From the NCBI GenBank assembly GCA_900540335.1, contig UQFC01000033.1, positions 1-26,766 of the forward strand: 26,766 nucleotides of DNA, written 5' to 3'. Each line of letters begins with the position of its first letter. Positions within the stretch are counted from its first letter, which is position 1. This DNA comes from an uncultured Clostridium sp. Its GTDB lineage: Bacteria; Bacillota; Clostridia; Lachnospirales; Lachnospiraceae. The notes below the pieces were generated by a model. That model worked only from the letters and a program-made list of their open reading frames with translations, was not told where the DNA came from and searched no databases. The translations under genes and the position numbers were made by a program. Below are positions 1 to 8,000 of this stretch, one piece after another.

Positions 1-75
1 TATTTGCTATGCCCTTTATTTCTTGGCTGTCTTCTACTTATTTGTTTCAAACTTTAACCTCATAACTTCTAATTG

Positions 76-915
76 TTAATTGGATTTCGTTACTATAACA
101 TTTGATGTAATTGACATCTCATCCAACACTTCTTTTGGATTTCCAAATTCTTTTGCATTTACTATCTCAGTCTGTCTGAAATTTAAATCCCCAAACTCTG
201 CCGGTACGGAATATACCGTTCCGTCCTGAAGGTAAATTTCTTTTATAATTCTAAACCAGCCTTCGTGGAGTTCTCCGTATAGCCATGCAAAATCTATATC
301 TATAAATCTGTATTCTCCAGGCTTTAACTCATAGGAAATATCATTAAAACCATAATTTTCCAGCAATACCGGAAGCTTTTCCCAAACACCGTCATGAAGA
401 AGCTCTATAGCAAATGCTTCCCCATAGCTTAGCGTTTCATTGCTGACGTTGGTAAGATTAAGCTCAAGACTTTCAGAAGTCCATAATTTTATTCCTGCCG
501 TTACATAATCAAGATATTCTGTACTTTCTTCCTTTTTCGTTTCCTCTGCTTCAAAGAGTGCGAAACCGGAATTGTATTTTACATATAATTTTTGCGGTTC
601 TGACGGTTTCCAGTAAATTTCTTGACCTATGTTTAAGTGGGTTCCACAGAAATCTTCCGTGGGAAATTCCAAATTATTCACAAAAACCACCTGACCTAAA
701 AGCTCCCAGCTTTCCTCTTTTGGAAGGTCAAAGCCAGTGGCATTATACCAATACAGAGTGCCGTCATAAAAAAGAGAGAGCCGTTGTACCTCTTCGGAAG
801 CATAACCTGTAGGAGTAAGAACGCTTGATTCTGGCGCCGTCTTTTGGACAGTCTGACAGCCGACCAGAAGCAAGCAGGAAAGACCTAAAGTCATAAATAT
901 TTTTTTGCTTATCAT
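76..915 (-). CDS. Lipoprotein with C-terminal bacterial Ig-like (Big_14-like) domain
   Basis: Predicted secreted lipoprotein of 279 residues, probably anchored in the outer leaflet of the membrane; its function is unknown. I start it at the ATG at 915 rather than the in-frame ATG at 945. An AAAGGCGG ribosome binding site lies just upstream of 915, and this start gives a normal signal peptide: MISKK, a hydrophobic run, then the lipobox LLLVGC with Cys20 as the lipidated residue. Residues about 45-115 (YWYNATGFDLP to KLYVKYNSGF) look like a small beta-rich domain. The C-terminal half has the alternating pattern of Big_14-type Ig-like domains: LNLTNVSNETLSYGEAF, then WEKLPV, then LKPGEYRFIDID. 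A perfect TATAAT -10 lies on the minus strand at 969-964 with only a weak -35. The gene stands alone and points away from the surface-protein locus. Its composition is AT-richer than the dcw genes. Confidence 0.8.
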   Translation of the reverse strand: MISKKIFMTLGLSCLLLVGCQTVQKTAPESSVLTPTGYASEEVQRLSLFYDGTLYWYNATGFDLPKEESWELLGQVVFVNNLEFPTEDFCGTHLNIGQEIYWKPSEPQKLYVKYNSGFALFEAEETKKEESTEYLDYVTAGIKLWTSESLELNLTNVSNETLSYGEAFAIELLHDGVWEKLPVLLENYGFNDISYELKPGEYRFIDIDFAWLYGELHEGWFRIIKEIYLQDGTVYSVPAEFGDLNFRQTEIVNAKEFGNPKEVLDEMSITSNVIVTKSN

Positions 916-1096
916 AGTACCGCCTTTCTGCTTTTTTTGTTCCAAAACAACATTCCTGTTATTATTATAAAAGAATCATTATCTGAATACCATGAAGATT
1001 TTCTTATATTTTCTTACAAATCTCATTTGCCATAATCATGCTGCCATACCGTTATGAATAAATAATCTTATATCGAGGTTTATAAAGGAATAATGA

Positions 1097-1125
1097 TTGA
1101 CACAGCAAACAGGATATGTTATATT
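1097..1125 (+). promoter_or_regulatory. Sigma-A-type promoter of the sipW/TasA-like/adhesin locus
   Basis: A perfect -35 TTGACA (1097-1102), a 17-bp spacer and a -10 TATATT (1120-1125) preceded by TG (extended -10). The start site is predicted near 1132. It is the only strong plus-strand promoter I see before the signal peptidase gene, so it probably drives the whole surface-protein operon. Confidence 0.8.
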
Positions 1126-1127
1126 GG

Positions 1128-1167
1128 AAACAGTCTCAGGACGGATTCCTGTCCTGTTTCTGTTTTT
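1128..1167 (+). promoter_or_regulatory. 5'-leader hairpin with U-tract
   Basis: The outer arms AAACAG (1128-1133) and CTGTTT (1160-1165) and the inner arms CAGGAC (1137-1142) and GTCCTG (1151-1156) pair perfectly around an 8-nt loop, with a 3x3 internal loop between them. The right side continues into a T run (1163-1167). Because the start site is predicted near 1132, part of the outer stem may not be transcribed. It could protect the mRNA 5' end or act as an early attenuator; the T run is short, so termination is uncertain. Confidence 0.5.
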
Positions 1168-1344
1168 CAGAAAGTGTTTTATTCTATTATTCAAAGTTTT
1201 TATTTTCTTATATTTTCCAGAGAACAAGAAAAGAGTAAGGATATGAGGGCTGTTTTTTGTGTGCCGTTCTGTTCGTTTTGCTGTTTTTTATTTTATCATT
1301 CTTTGATCATTGTTATTTCTTATAGATTCTAAATTTTCATAAGT

Positions 1345-1404
1345 TCTGAATATTCATATAGTTTGTGTCTGATGAAATTTCTGATATTTTCTGAATTAAT
1401 CTGA
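1345..1404 (+). repeat. Phased TCTGA repeats upstream of sipW-like gene
   Basis: TCTGA occurs at 1345, 1368, 1380, 1390 and 1400. The last three are spaced exactly 10 bp apart, which puts them on one face of the helix. Another copy lies at 982. The repeats sit between the predicted promoter and the ribosome binding site of the sipW-like gene, so a regulator-binding site is possible. The region is AT-rich, which makes short chance repeats more likely. Confidence 0.4.
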
Positions 1405-1435
1405 AAAATTTCACGAGAAAGGAAAATGAATCAAT

Positions 1436-1954
1436 ATGAAAAAACAGAAAAAGAAACCATGGGGATACCGTCACGCTGTGATGGTTTATGAAGTGATGCT
1501 CTGGCTGCTTACGATAGCGGCAGCCGCCGGCGCAGGGGTTTTGTTTTTTCCAAAACTGGCTGGTGTCAGGCCGTATGTGATTTTATCGTCTTCGATGGAG
1601 CCGGCCATTGCTGCAGGAAGCCTGATTTTTGTCAATACCAGAGACCGAAAGGCAGAAGAAGGTGATGTTGTGACCTTTCTGCTTGGGGAAGAGGGACGGG
1701 AGACGGTTGTCACTCACAGGATTCATCGCGTGACAAAAGAGGGCTATATAACGAAGGGGGATCACAATGATGTTGCAGATCCGGCCCTTTTGACTCAGGA
1801 GCGCATAATCGGAACCTGCATCGGGATTTTGCCGCGGGCAGGTTACGGGGCAGCTGCCTTGAATGGAAAAGGGGCCGTATGGGCGGCGGCTGTGCTTTTT
1901 GGCATGCATGTATTTGGAATCATGCTGGATATGCCCGAAGTCCGAAAGGATTGA
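1436..1954 (+). CDS. sipW: SipW-type (ER/archaeal-type) signal peptidase I
   Basis: Membrane signal peptidase of 172 residues, the usual size for SipW. It has an N-terminal membrane helix (about 17-38), the catalytic serine motif SSSMEP (Ser53 before Met54), the ER-type catalytic histidine in VVTHRI (His94), and the acidic motif KGDHND (Asp109/Asp112). A second membrane segment is at about 146-164. His in place of the bacterial Lys general base marks the SipW/Sec11 subclass. In Bacillus, SipW processes TasA, TapA and camelysin, and here three genes with exactly that kind of N-terminus follow directly. The ribosome binding site AAAGGA lies 12 nt before this ATG. An out-of-frame ATG at 1426 lies closer to it but opens only a 21-codon ORF, so I keep 1436. 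The gene opens the putative surface-fibre operon. Confidence 0.93.
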   Translation: MKKQKKKPWGYRHAVMVYEVMLWLLTIAAAAGAGVLFFPKLAGVRPYVILSSSMEPAIAAGSLIFVNTRDRKAEEGDVVTFLLGEEGRETVVTHRIHRVTKEGYITKGDHNDVADPALLTQERIIGTCIGILPRAGYGAAALNGKGAVWAAAVLFGMHVFGIMLDMPEVRKD

Positions 1955-2014
1955 AGATAAATAGAAAAGGAGAGACAGATAAAAGGTTCGGGCTTTGATC
2001 TGTCGGAAACGTGT

Positions 2015-2968
2015 ATGAAGAACAACAAAACAGAAAATGAAAGAGCAGACAGACGAAACACCGGGGCAGCTGCCGGGAAAAGCAGAAGACACCTGGCGGC
2101 AGCCGCAGCCTGCGGAATGCTTGCAGCAGTGGGAGCCGGGGCTTCGGCGGCCTATCTTACAGATGGGGAAAGTGTAACCAATACCTTTACGGTGGGAAAA
2201 GTGTCTATTGATTTGACAGAACCGGGATATACACCGGAAAATGAGATTCCCCGCGTACCGAATCAGGAAATTCCCAAGGATCCGACAGTAGTTAATACGG
2301 GAAATAATGATGAAATTGTATTTGTCAGCTTTGATATTCCCATGAAAACTGTAAAAACAGCAGAATATGACGGAACGGTTCAGGCGGAGGCAGTGAATCA
2401 GGAACTGTTTGATTTTCGCACAGAAAGCGGAACGTATTCCTCTGTCAACGATGGCTGGATTCTTTTGGGAACACCGGAAGAGATCGATGAGGATAATAAT
2501 GGGGTTTCTGATTACAAAACGTATGTTTATGGGTACCATCAGGTTGTAAAGGCGGCAGCAGAGGGAAAGGATGCAGTGGGAAATCCGGGGGAGGATGGAT
2601 ATCAGGCAGCTGTGGAGGCTGCAGAGGCGACCCGGGTGCCGCCGGTCTTTGATTATATCCGTCTGGCCAATCTGGTAGAGGGGCAGCTGGAACGGGAAAA
2701 ACTGAGAGTTCCCGTGCGGGCCTATGCGATTCAGGCAGATTTTCTGCAAAGCGCGGACAATGGCGGAGGAAACCATAATATTGATACAGAGGGGATGATG
2801 GATGAGGCAGTGCTGTCTCAGATTTTTACAGTGTTTAAAACCCAGAATCAGACAGAGGATCCCAAAACAGGAGCTCTGAACCCGTGGAAGGGTATCCATG
2901 GAGAAGAGGGAAAAACGGCAGGAGCAGGAAATGAGCTGGATCTGCTGGGAAATCCCAGACAGCAGTAA
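2015..2968 (+). CDS. TasA/camelysin-like protein with SipW-dependent signal peptide (first of three)
   Basis: Secreted protein of 317 residues. The N-terminus has a basic stretch (KSRRH, 22-26), a hydrophobic segment rich in Ala and Gly (27-46), and the SipW-type junction ASAAYLTDGESVTNTFTVGK, with cleavage expected around residues 44-46. This junction followed by VSIDLTEP is the hallmark of the TasA/CalY superfamily. The mature part resembles TasA-type beta-sandwich fibre subunits: VNTGNNDEIVFVSFDIP, then an acidic domain up to LGNPRQQ. There is no LPXTG motif, C-terminal helix or lipobox, so the mature protein is probably released or polymerised outside the cell. It lies 60 bp after the signal peptidase gene, consistent with being its substrate. 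The ribosome binding site just upstream of this ATG is weak, although AAAAGGAG lies further upstream near 1966. Confidence 0.82.
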   Translation: MKNNKTENERADRRNTGAAAGKSRRHLAAAAACGMLAAVGAGASAAYLTDGESVTNTFTVGKVSIDLTEPGYTPENEIPRVPNQEIPKDPTVVNTGNNDEIVFVSFDIPMKTVKTAEYDGTVQAEAVNQELFDFRTESGTYSSVNDGWILLGTPEEIDEDNNGVSDYKTYVYGYHQVVKAAAEGKDAVGNPGEDGYQAAVEAAEATRVPPVFDYIRLANLVEGQLEREKLRVPVRAYAIQADFLQSADNGGGNHNIDTEGMMDEAVLSQIFTVFKTQNQTEDPKTGALNPWKGIHGEEGKTAGAGNELDLLGNPRQQ

Positions 2969-3014
2969 GGACGGACAGAGGAGCAGAGAAAAAGACGGAA
3001 GTGAAAACAGAAGC

Positions 3015-3041
3015 GGGGTACAGAATGAAAAACTGTGCCCC
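3015..3041 (+). promoter_or_regulatory. Intercistronic hairpin between first and second TasA-like genes
   Basis: GGGGTACAG (3015-3023) pairs with CTGTGCCCC (3033-3041) over 9 bp, including one G-U pair, around a 9-nt loop. No T run follows, so it does not look like an intrinsic terminator. It lies in the 143-nt gap between two co-oriented genes and could stabilise the upstream message or set relative expression. Confidence 0.45.
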
Positions 3042-3111
3042 CGGGTACAGAAATTGAAAACAGGAAATAACGGGACAGAAGGGGGAAAATGCCGGGAGGG
3101 AGCGGTGATGA

Positions 3112-4425
3112 ATGAAAAAAGGCAGATTAGCGGCAGTATTCCTTGTGCTGTGGATGACTTCGGGAAACTCCGCACTGGGGGCAGTGCGTCATTTTTCAAC
3201 AGAGGTGGATAATGAAATTACGACAGGAGATGTTTCCATTTCTATTCAGGAGTACCAGCGGAATGAAGCGGGAGAACGGGTTCCCTATACGGATGGGAAG
3301 TGTGTAGTTCCCAATGAGAAGGCAGAGAAGATCGTAACAATTATCAATGAGGCAGAAGCTGCATGGATTCGGGCAAAAGCAGAGTTTTCCGGTTCTGCCG
3401 GCTTTGCAGGAAGGGAAGCAGTGCCGGAAGAAATCCCGGATGGGTGGATCAAATGCGGCGGGTATTACTATTGGAATCGTCCGGCAGAAACGGGAGAGGA
3501 GATTCTGTTTTTTGACCATGTCAGGATTCCCGGTGACTGGAGTGAAGAAGACGAAGGAAAACAATTTACCATAGATGTGACGGCCCAGGCGGTTCAGAAG
3601 GTGAATTTTATTCCGGATTTTCAATCAGAGGATCCCTGGTTCGGGATTCCGGTGGAACAATGTATTCACAGTGAACATACCTGGCGGCGGGATTGGGAGG
3701 ACACCAGTCTGGCTATTATTTTTGAAAATGGAGCAGATGGTTTTTTTAAAACAGAAGAGGACTTTTTCCGGGGATTTTCCACATGGATGCCGGGGGATAT
3801 CAAGTCGTCCTCTTTCGTTTTGGGAAACCGGTCGGGAAAGCCGGTTGATATTTTTTTTAAGACCAGGGTGCCCGGTCAGCCGGAGGAGGGGATAAAATTA
3901 CTGGAAGCCATGATGTTAACGATTGAGAAGGAAAATACGGTAATTTATGAAGGCCCGCTTTATGGCAGGGCGTTGGAGGATGGACTGCTGCTTTCTTCTC
4001 TTCAGGGAAGAGGAGCGGAGGAAACGATTGCGTTTCGCGTATCTATGCCGGAATGGCTTCAGAATCAGAGCGCTATGCTGAAGGCCAGGGTACAGTGGAT
4101 TTTTTCAGCGGATTATAACAGCCCTTCCCGGGATCATGGGGGAGGAGGCGGAGATAACACGAGAGTGGAAGAGAGAAAGGAGACGCAGCAGGAAAAGGAG
4201 ATTACTTATGGCACTGTTTCTGTAGGAAAGCGGATAAGAAATCAGCATCTGGCAGACAGCGGCCTTGTTTCATTTCTGAACGGTCTCCTTCCCCAAACAG
4301 GAGAGGAAAGCTGGCTTCAGGAGTTTTTTACGGCCGGTGTTCTGGCAGGAGCTGCGCTGCTGATTCTGACCTTGCTGGGAAAAAAGACGGGAATGTGGGG
4401 GAAGGAGGAGACAGATGATTCATAA
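3112..4425 (+). CDS. Sortase-anchored TasA-like protein with LPQTG signal
   Basis: Surface protein of 437 residues combining two targeting signals. The N-terminus has a short signal peptide (MKKGRLAAVFLVLWMTSGNS) followed by HFSTEVDNEITTGDVSI (28-43), the region after the cleavage site typical of SipW-processed TasA-like proteins. The C-terminus has LPQTG (393-397, bases 4288-4302), a hydrophobic helix and a GKK-containing tail, a classic sortase sorting signal. A glycine-rich linker (HGGGGGD) precedes it. The protein is therefore expected to be covalently attached to peptidoglycan, and it could act as base or anchor for fibres made from the neighbouring TasA-like proteins; that role is inferred. 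No sortase gene is in the window. Start chosen at 3112, with GGGAGGG upstream and the overlapping ATG at 3108 out of frame. The 3' end overlaps the next gene by 11 bp. Confidence 0.85.
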   Translation: MKKGRLAAVFLVLWMTSGNSALGAVRHFSTEVDNEITTGDVSISIQEYQRNEAGERVPYTDGKCVVPNEKAEKIVTIINEAEAAWIRAKAEFSGSAGFAGREAVPEEIPDGWIKCGGYYYWNRPAETGEEILFFDHVRIPGDWSEEDEGKQFTIDVTAQAVQKVNFIPDFQSEDPWFGIPVEQCIHSEHTWRRDWEDTSLAIIFENGADGFFKTEEDFFRGFSTWMPGDIKSSSFVLGNRSGKPVDIFFKTRVPGQPEEGIKLLEAMMLTIEKENTVIYEGPLYGRALEDGLLLSSLQGRGAEETIAFRVSMPEWLQNQSAMLKARVQWIFSADYNSPSRDHGGGGGDNTRVEERKETQQEKEITYGTVSVGKRIRNQHLADSGLVSFLNGLLPQTGEESWLQEFFTAGVLAGAALLILTLLGKKTGMWGKEETDDS

Positions 4426-5053
4426 GAGTGCGGGAAAATGGGCGGCAGCCATGGGGCTTCTGGCAGGAGCCGGAGTTTCTGCTGCATATCTGATTTATCA
4501 GGAATCCATTGTCAACATCATTCAGGCAGGGGGAAATACGATTTCCATTACCGAAGAGTTTGAGCCTCCGAAAAAACAGGAAATTGGAGATAATGTTTTC
4601 AAAAAAAGAGTTCAGATTGAAAATACGGATGAAACGGCCTGTTTTATCCGGGTTTTTATGGAGTTTTCCGATTCGGATATAAAACAGCGGGCACAGATCA
4701 GTCCTGATGGAAGAAGCTGGTATCCGGCTGGCGAGTACGGTTCTCCGGACTTTGAGAATTTTCCTCAAAACTGGTGTTATATTTCCCGGGAGGAGGATCC
4801 GCTGCTGGGAGGATTTTATTATTATACACTTCCTGTAAATCCGGGAGAAAGAACCGTTCCTCTGGCGGAACAGATTCTGGTGAGTTACGAACAGGACAGT
4901 CAGATTCGGGATTTTGATATTCTGGTGACGGCAGATTCTGTTCAGACCAGTATTTTTGAGGAACAGGAGGATGGAAGCTTTACGGCGGAAGATGTTTCGC
5001 AGCAGGATGAGGGATGGAAACAGGCATGGACGGAATATCTGGAGAGGAGATGA
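4415..5053 (+). CDS. TasA/camelysin-like protein with SipW-dependent signal peptide (third of three)
   Basis: Secreted protein of 212 residues, close in size to Bacillus camelysin/CalY and TasA. The N-terminus MIHKSAGKWAAAMGLLAGAG leads into VSAAYLIYQESIVNIIQAGG, the same AAYL junction as in the first TasA-like protein, then NTISITEEFEPP. The mature domain includes KKRVQIENTDETACFIRVFM, a TasA-like strand pattern, and ends with an acidic, polar tail. There is no cell-wall anchor. The ribosome binding site AAGGAGG at ideal spacing lies inside the end of the preceding gene, and the two genes overlap by 11 bp, suggesting translational coupling. The next gene starts 8 bp after its stop. A minor fibre component or adaptor is plausible; which of the three proteins is the main subunit cannot be told from sequence. 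Confidence 0.82.
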   Translation: MIHKSAGKWAAAMGLLAGAGVSAAYLIYQESIVNIIQAGGNTISITEEFEPPKKQEIGDNVFKKRVQIENTDETACFIRVFMEFSDSDIKQRAQISPDGRSWYPAGEYGSPDFENFPQNWCYISREEDPLLGGFYYYTLPVNPGERTVPLAEQILVSYEQDSQIRDFDILVTADSVQTSIFEEQEDGSFTAEDVSQQDEGWKQAWTEYLERR

Positions 5054-5060
5054 GGAACAG

Positions 5061-8000
5061 GTGAAGGATTGGCTGAAGAGAAGAAAGCATGATATGCGCA
5101 GGGAATGTTCTGTTTTTCTGGTATTAGTGCTGGTGCTGACGGGAATTCCATTTCCTGTACGGGCCGGAAAAGGGCAGGAAACGGCGCCGGACGGATGGAA
5201 GGTGGACTGTGCATGGTCTGTTTTATCTTATGACGATTCCTGGGATGCAGAGAATGACAGGATGAAGCAGCCGAAACTGGTTGTAACATATCGAATGGAT
5301 CATGCTCCCAGAGTTTATGTTCCGGGAGAAATTCAGTTTGTAATTCCGGGAATCGGAAATCTGAACCGGGCTTCTATTCTGAAAGCGTCGAAGCTCTCCA
5401 GCGATAAGGAGGACTCTGAGTGGAGCTGCAGCTGGGATCAGGAACAGGATCTTTATACATTTTCCAATCAGTTTCAGGTGGAGAAGGGGCAGTCGATTTC
5501 CGGTGGTTTTCAGCTGCTTTGGACCATTGAGTCCAGACTTTCTGAAAACGGATATACTCAGGAGAGGACGCCGGTGTTTCAGATACGGGGTGAGGAAGCG
5601 AGAGAGCTGACACCTCTCACTTACCGGTTTTCCTCCCGGAGGGACAGATACAGGATTTCTCTGGAAAAGAAAAAGATTCCGGCTGAGGATTATGAAACAT
5701 CGGATCAAAATTATATCTGGTATGAGATGGAAACCAGATTTGATAAGGACTGGCTGGCCAGAGGTCTTTCCAGATCCAGCTATTATATTGCGGCGGAGCT
5801 TCCTGAGGGGAAGGATTATGAGAGTGTGCTGGTAAAGAAAGACGGAAAACAGTTTCCATTGGAACAGATTGAGACAGAAACCGGGGAAGTGGTCTGGGGC
5901 TTTTATCCCTTCCGGAACAGGGAGGGAGATCTGGGCAGTGAATACGAAACTTTTTTTGACCGTTTTCAGATTGGATTTTTGAAAGAGCATTTTGCAGATG
6001 GGGAAGAACCGTATCGAATGGTGACAGTGAGGGGACATCTGGACAGGCTGTACCAGGATGAAGAGCAGTGGACTACGGATGCAGGAGAGATGGAACAGGT
6101 GGAGGATGAGGTCAGTTTTACAGTAGCTGATTATTCTTTTGAGTACGCAGGATATCTCTACAGCCATAGAAAGTGGTGCCCTCCTTATGAAAATTATCCC
6201 TATAACCACAGTGCGCCGGAAAACGATTCCCACCGTATGAATGCGGTACAGATGTACAGCGGCAAGCTGGTGCAGTTCCGTCTGGAGGCATCGGCGAACC
6301 GCGATTATGTCCAGAAGTCTGCCAAAGCTGCAGCGGGGCCTGACAGAGAGCTTCAGAAAATACAGGAACCGGCAACACCGTCAGAATTGGAAAATTCCAT
6401 CAGTCCGGCTGCCGGTAATAGGGTTTTAGAGGTGTCAGAAAACAGGACGGAAGACTGGGCAGATATCCATTGGAGGGAACACGGTCTGGGAAAAAATGCC
6501 TGGGAAGACGGCGAAATATGGGAGGAAGCCCTGACCTACAAAGAACGCCATCCGGAAAAGGCTACCGGCTCTGACTGGATCTTAGAAGAGGAGGAAGGTC
6601 TGACCGGGGCAGTGGCAGCGCTGGGAGGAATGTTTCTGAAAGCAGGGCGGTGGCTGATGCCGGGACAGAAAGCGGCAGCAGTGTCTCCGGAAAAGGAGAA
6701 GGTGGTAATTGCGGAAGACGGGATAAAAGAAGGAGAAGCAGCTACTCCGGCTACGGCCTCTGAAATCATGCCGTCAGCCGGACGTCCCATACGTCCGGGA
6801 GGAAATCTGTCCGGAATGAGTCAGATTGGGCAGAATGGAAATTCGGAGGATTACAGCCTGGTTGCAGGAGATGATAAGCTGGCGGTGTTTTTGACAGACG
6901 GTTCTGTGCGCTGTCTGGAGGATTATGAGTACGATATGGTTTATGCGGTGATAGAGAAAACACCAAAGGTCTGTACCTATGAGGTGTACGGGGCTCCTGC
7001 CCAGGATACGCCGACAGAAGAGTATCTGTGCCTGGGAGAGGGAACAACAGAAGAGAAAAGCACTGTGTTTCTTCCGGAAGGCGTGAAGGCGGTTTTTGTA
7101 CGGTTCAATGGACTTCAGGGCAGCTTTCAAAGCGTTGTGCAGCTGGGGGTCAGGCTTCATCTGGACTGGAATGAAGAGCAGGAAAAGGCAGCAGCAGGAG
7201 AACCGGTTCCGGATCATGAAAATCATCTGATCAATTTTTCCTATATCCGTTCTCTTTATGTGGATCAGGAGGGATATGAGGTAAATGACTGTGCTGTGGA
7301 TACAGACAGCTACACAGGAACCTACGGAAGGGAACTGGCAGAACGGGACAAAGCGGTGTATGGAGAATGTACTATGCGGGCGTATTCCAATCTGTGGCTC
7401 AGAAGTCCGATTACGAATCTGGAATCAAAGACAGAGATGGGAACCTTCGAAGGAAATCAAAAAAACGGATTTACCTCAAGGATTTGGACCACGGGAAAAA
7501 TCAGGACAGATGATTCGACACCCCTGGAGCGATTCTCCTTATATGCGGAGCTTCCGGAGGGACTGTCTGTAAATCTGAACCCGGAGGCTGTCCGCGTAAA
7601 TGGAAGGGGCAAATACCTGTCAGGAGAAGAACTGTCAGAAGAAGATTTTCAGAATCATGTCAGCTATCAGGTAAGAAGCCACAATGAAAAAACGATGCTG
7701 GCGGCAGATTTTGATTTTACAGGGGCTCCTTTAGAGGCATCCGACGGAGTGGAAGCAGTTTTGTCTTTTGAGGCTGGATTAAGCTATACTGATTTTATTT
7801 CCTTCGGAAATCAGTACCGGACAGTATCTTATCTGATGGTTCACGATGATGGAATGGATAAAATTGCCGGAACCTCCATTATGACAGATGTTTATGATAT
7901 GAACGAAAATGGTTCTGTTCTGGAACGGGCTGCCTATTCCAGTGATCGGGAGGTGGTTCTTGATTCTGCCGCAGAATGGAGAGAATATGTATCAAAATAT

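Larger units (their letters stand above)
916..1435. other. AT-rich 520-bp intergenic region between lipoprotein gene and sipW-like gene
   Basis: No convincing gene lies here. From left to right it holds a minus-strand -10 for the lipoprotein gene (964-969), a strong plus-strand promoter (1097-1125), a hairpin at the expected RNA 5' end (1128-1167), and a cluster of TCTGA motifs just before the sipW-like start (1345-1404). A 16-nt AT-rich sequence, ATTTTCTTATATTTTC, occurs twice in direct orientation at 998-1013 and 1202-1217. The predicted untranslated leader of the downstream operon is about 300 nt, which is long for a plain leader. Confidence 0.75.

Noticed and set aside
1093..1332. 79-codon plus-strand ORF across the sipW leader, including a Cys/Phe-rich 29-aa frame from ATG 1243
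   Set aside because: The longer ORF starts inside the -35/-10 region, and the shorter one has no clear ribosome binding site. The composition is that of AT-rich noncoding DNA.
1583..3199. 538-codon minus-strand ORF opposite the sipW and first TasA-like genes
   Set aside because: It is rich in Cys, His, Ser and Arg with no domain pattern, lies opposite well-supported genes, and has the look of antisense translation of purine-rich coding DNA.
2898..3212. 104-codon plus-strand ORF over the gap between first and second TasA-like genes
   Set aside because: It overlaps both neighbouring genes in another frame, has a low-complexity charged sequence, and has no ribosome binding site.
4956..5060. 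Longer N-terminus for the giant adhesin starting at ATG 4956
   Set aside because: It would overlap the preceding TasA-like gene by about 100 bp and put a 46-residue charged extension before the signal peptide. GTG 5061 with TGAGGA upstream fits better.
5223..6233. 336-codon minus-strand ORF opposite the giant adhesin
   Set aside because: Antisense shadow of a clearly coding frame, with no signal, domain or ribosome binding site support.
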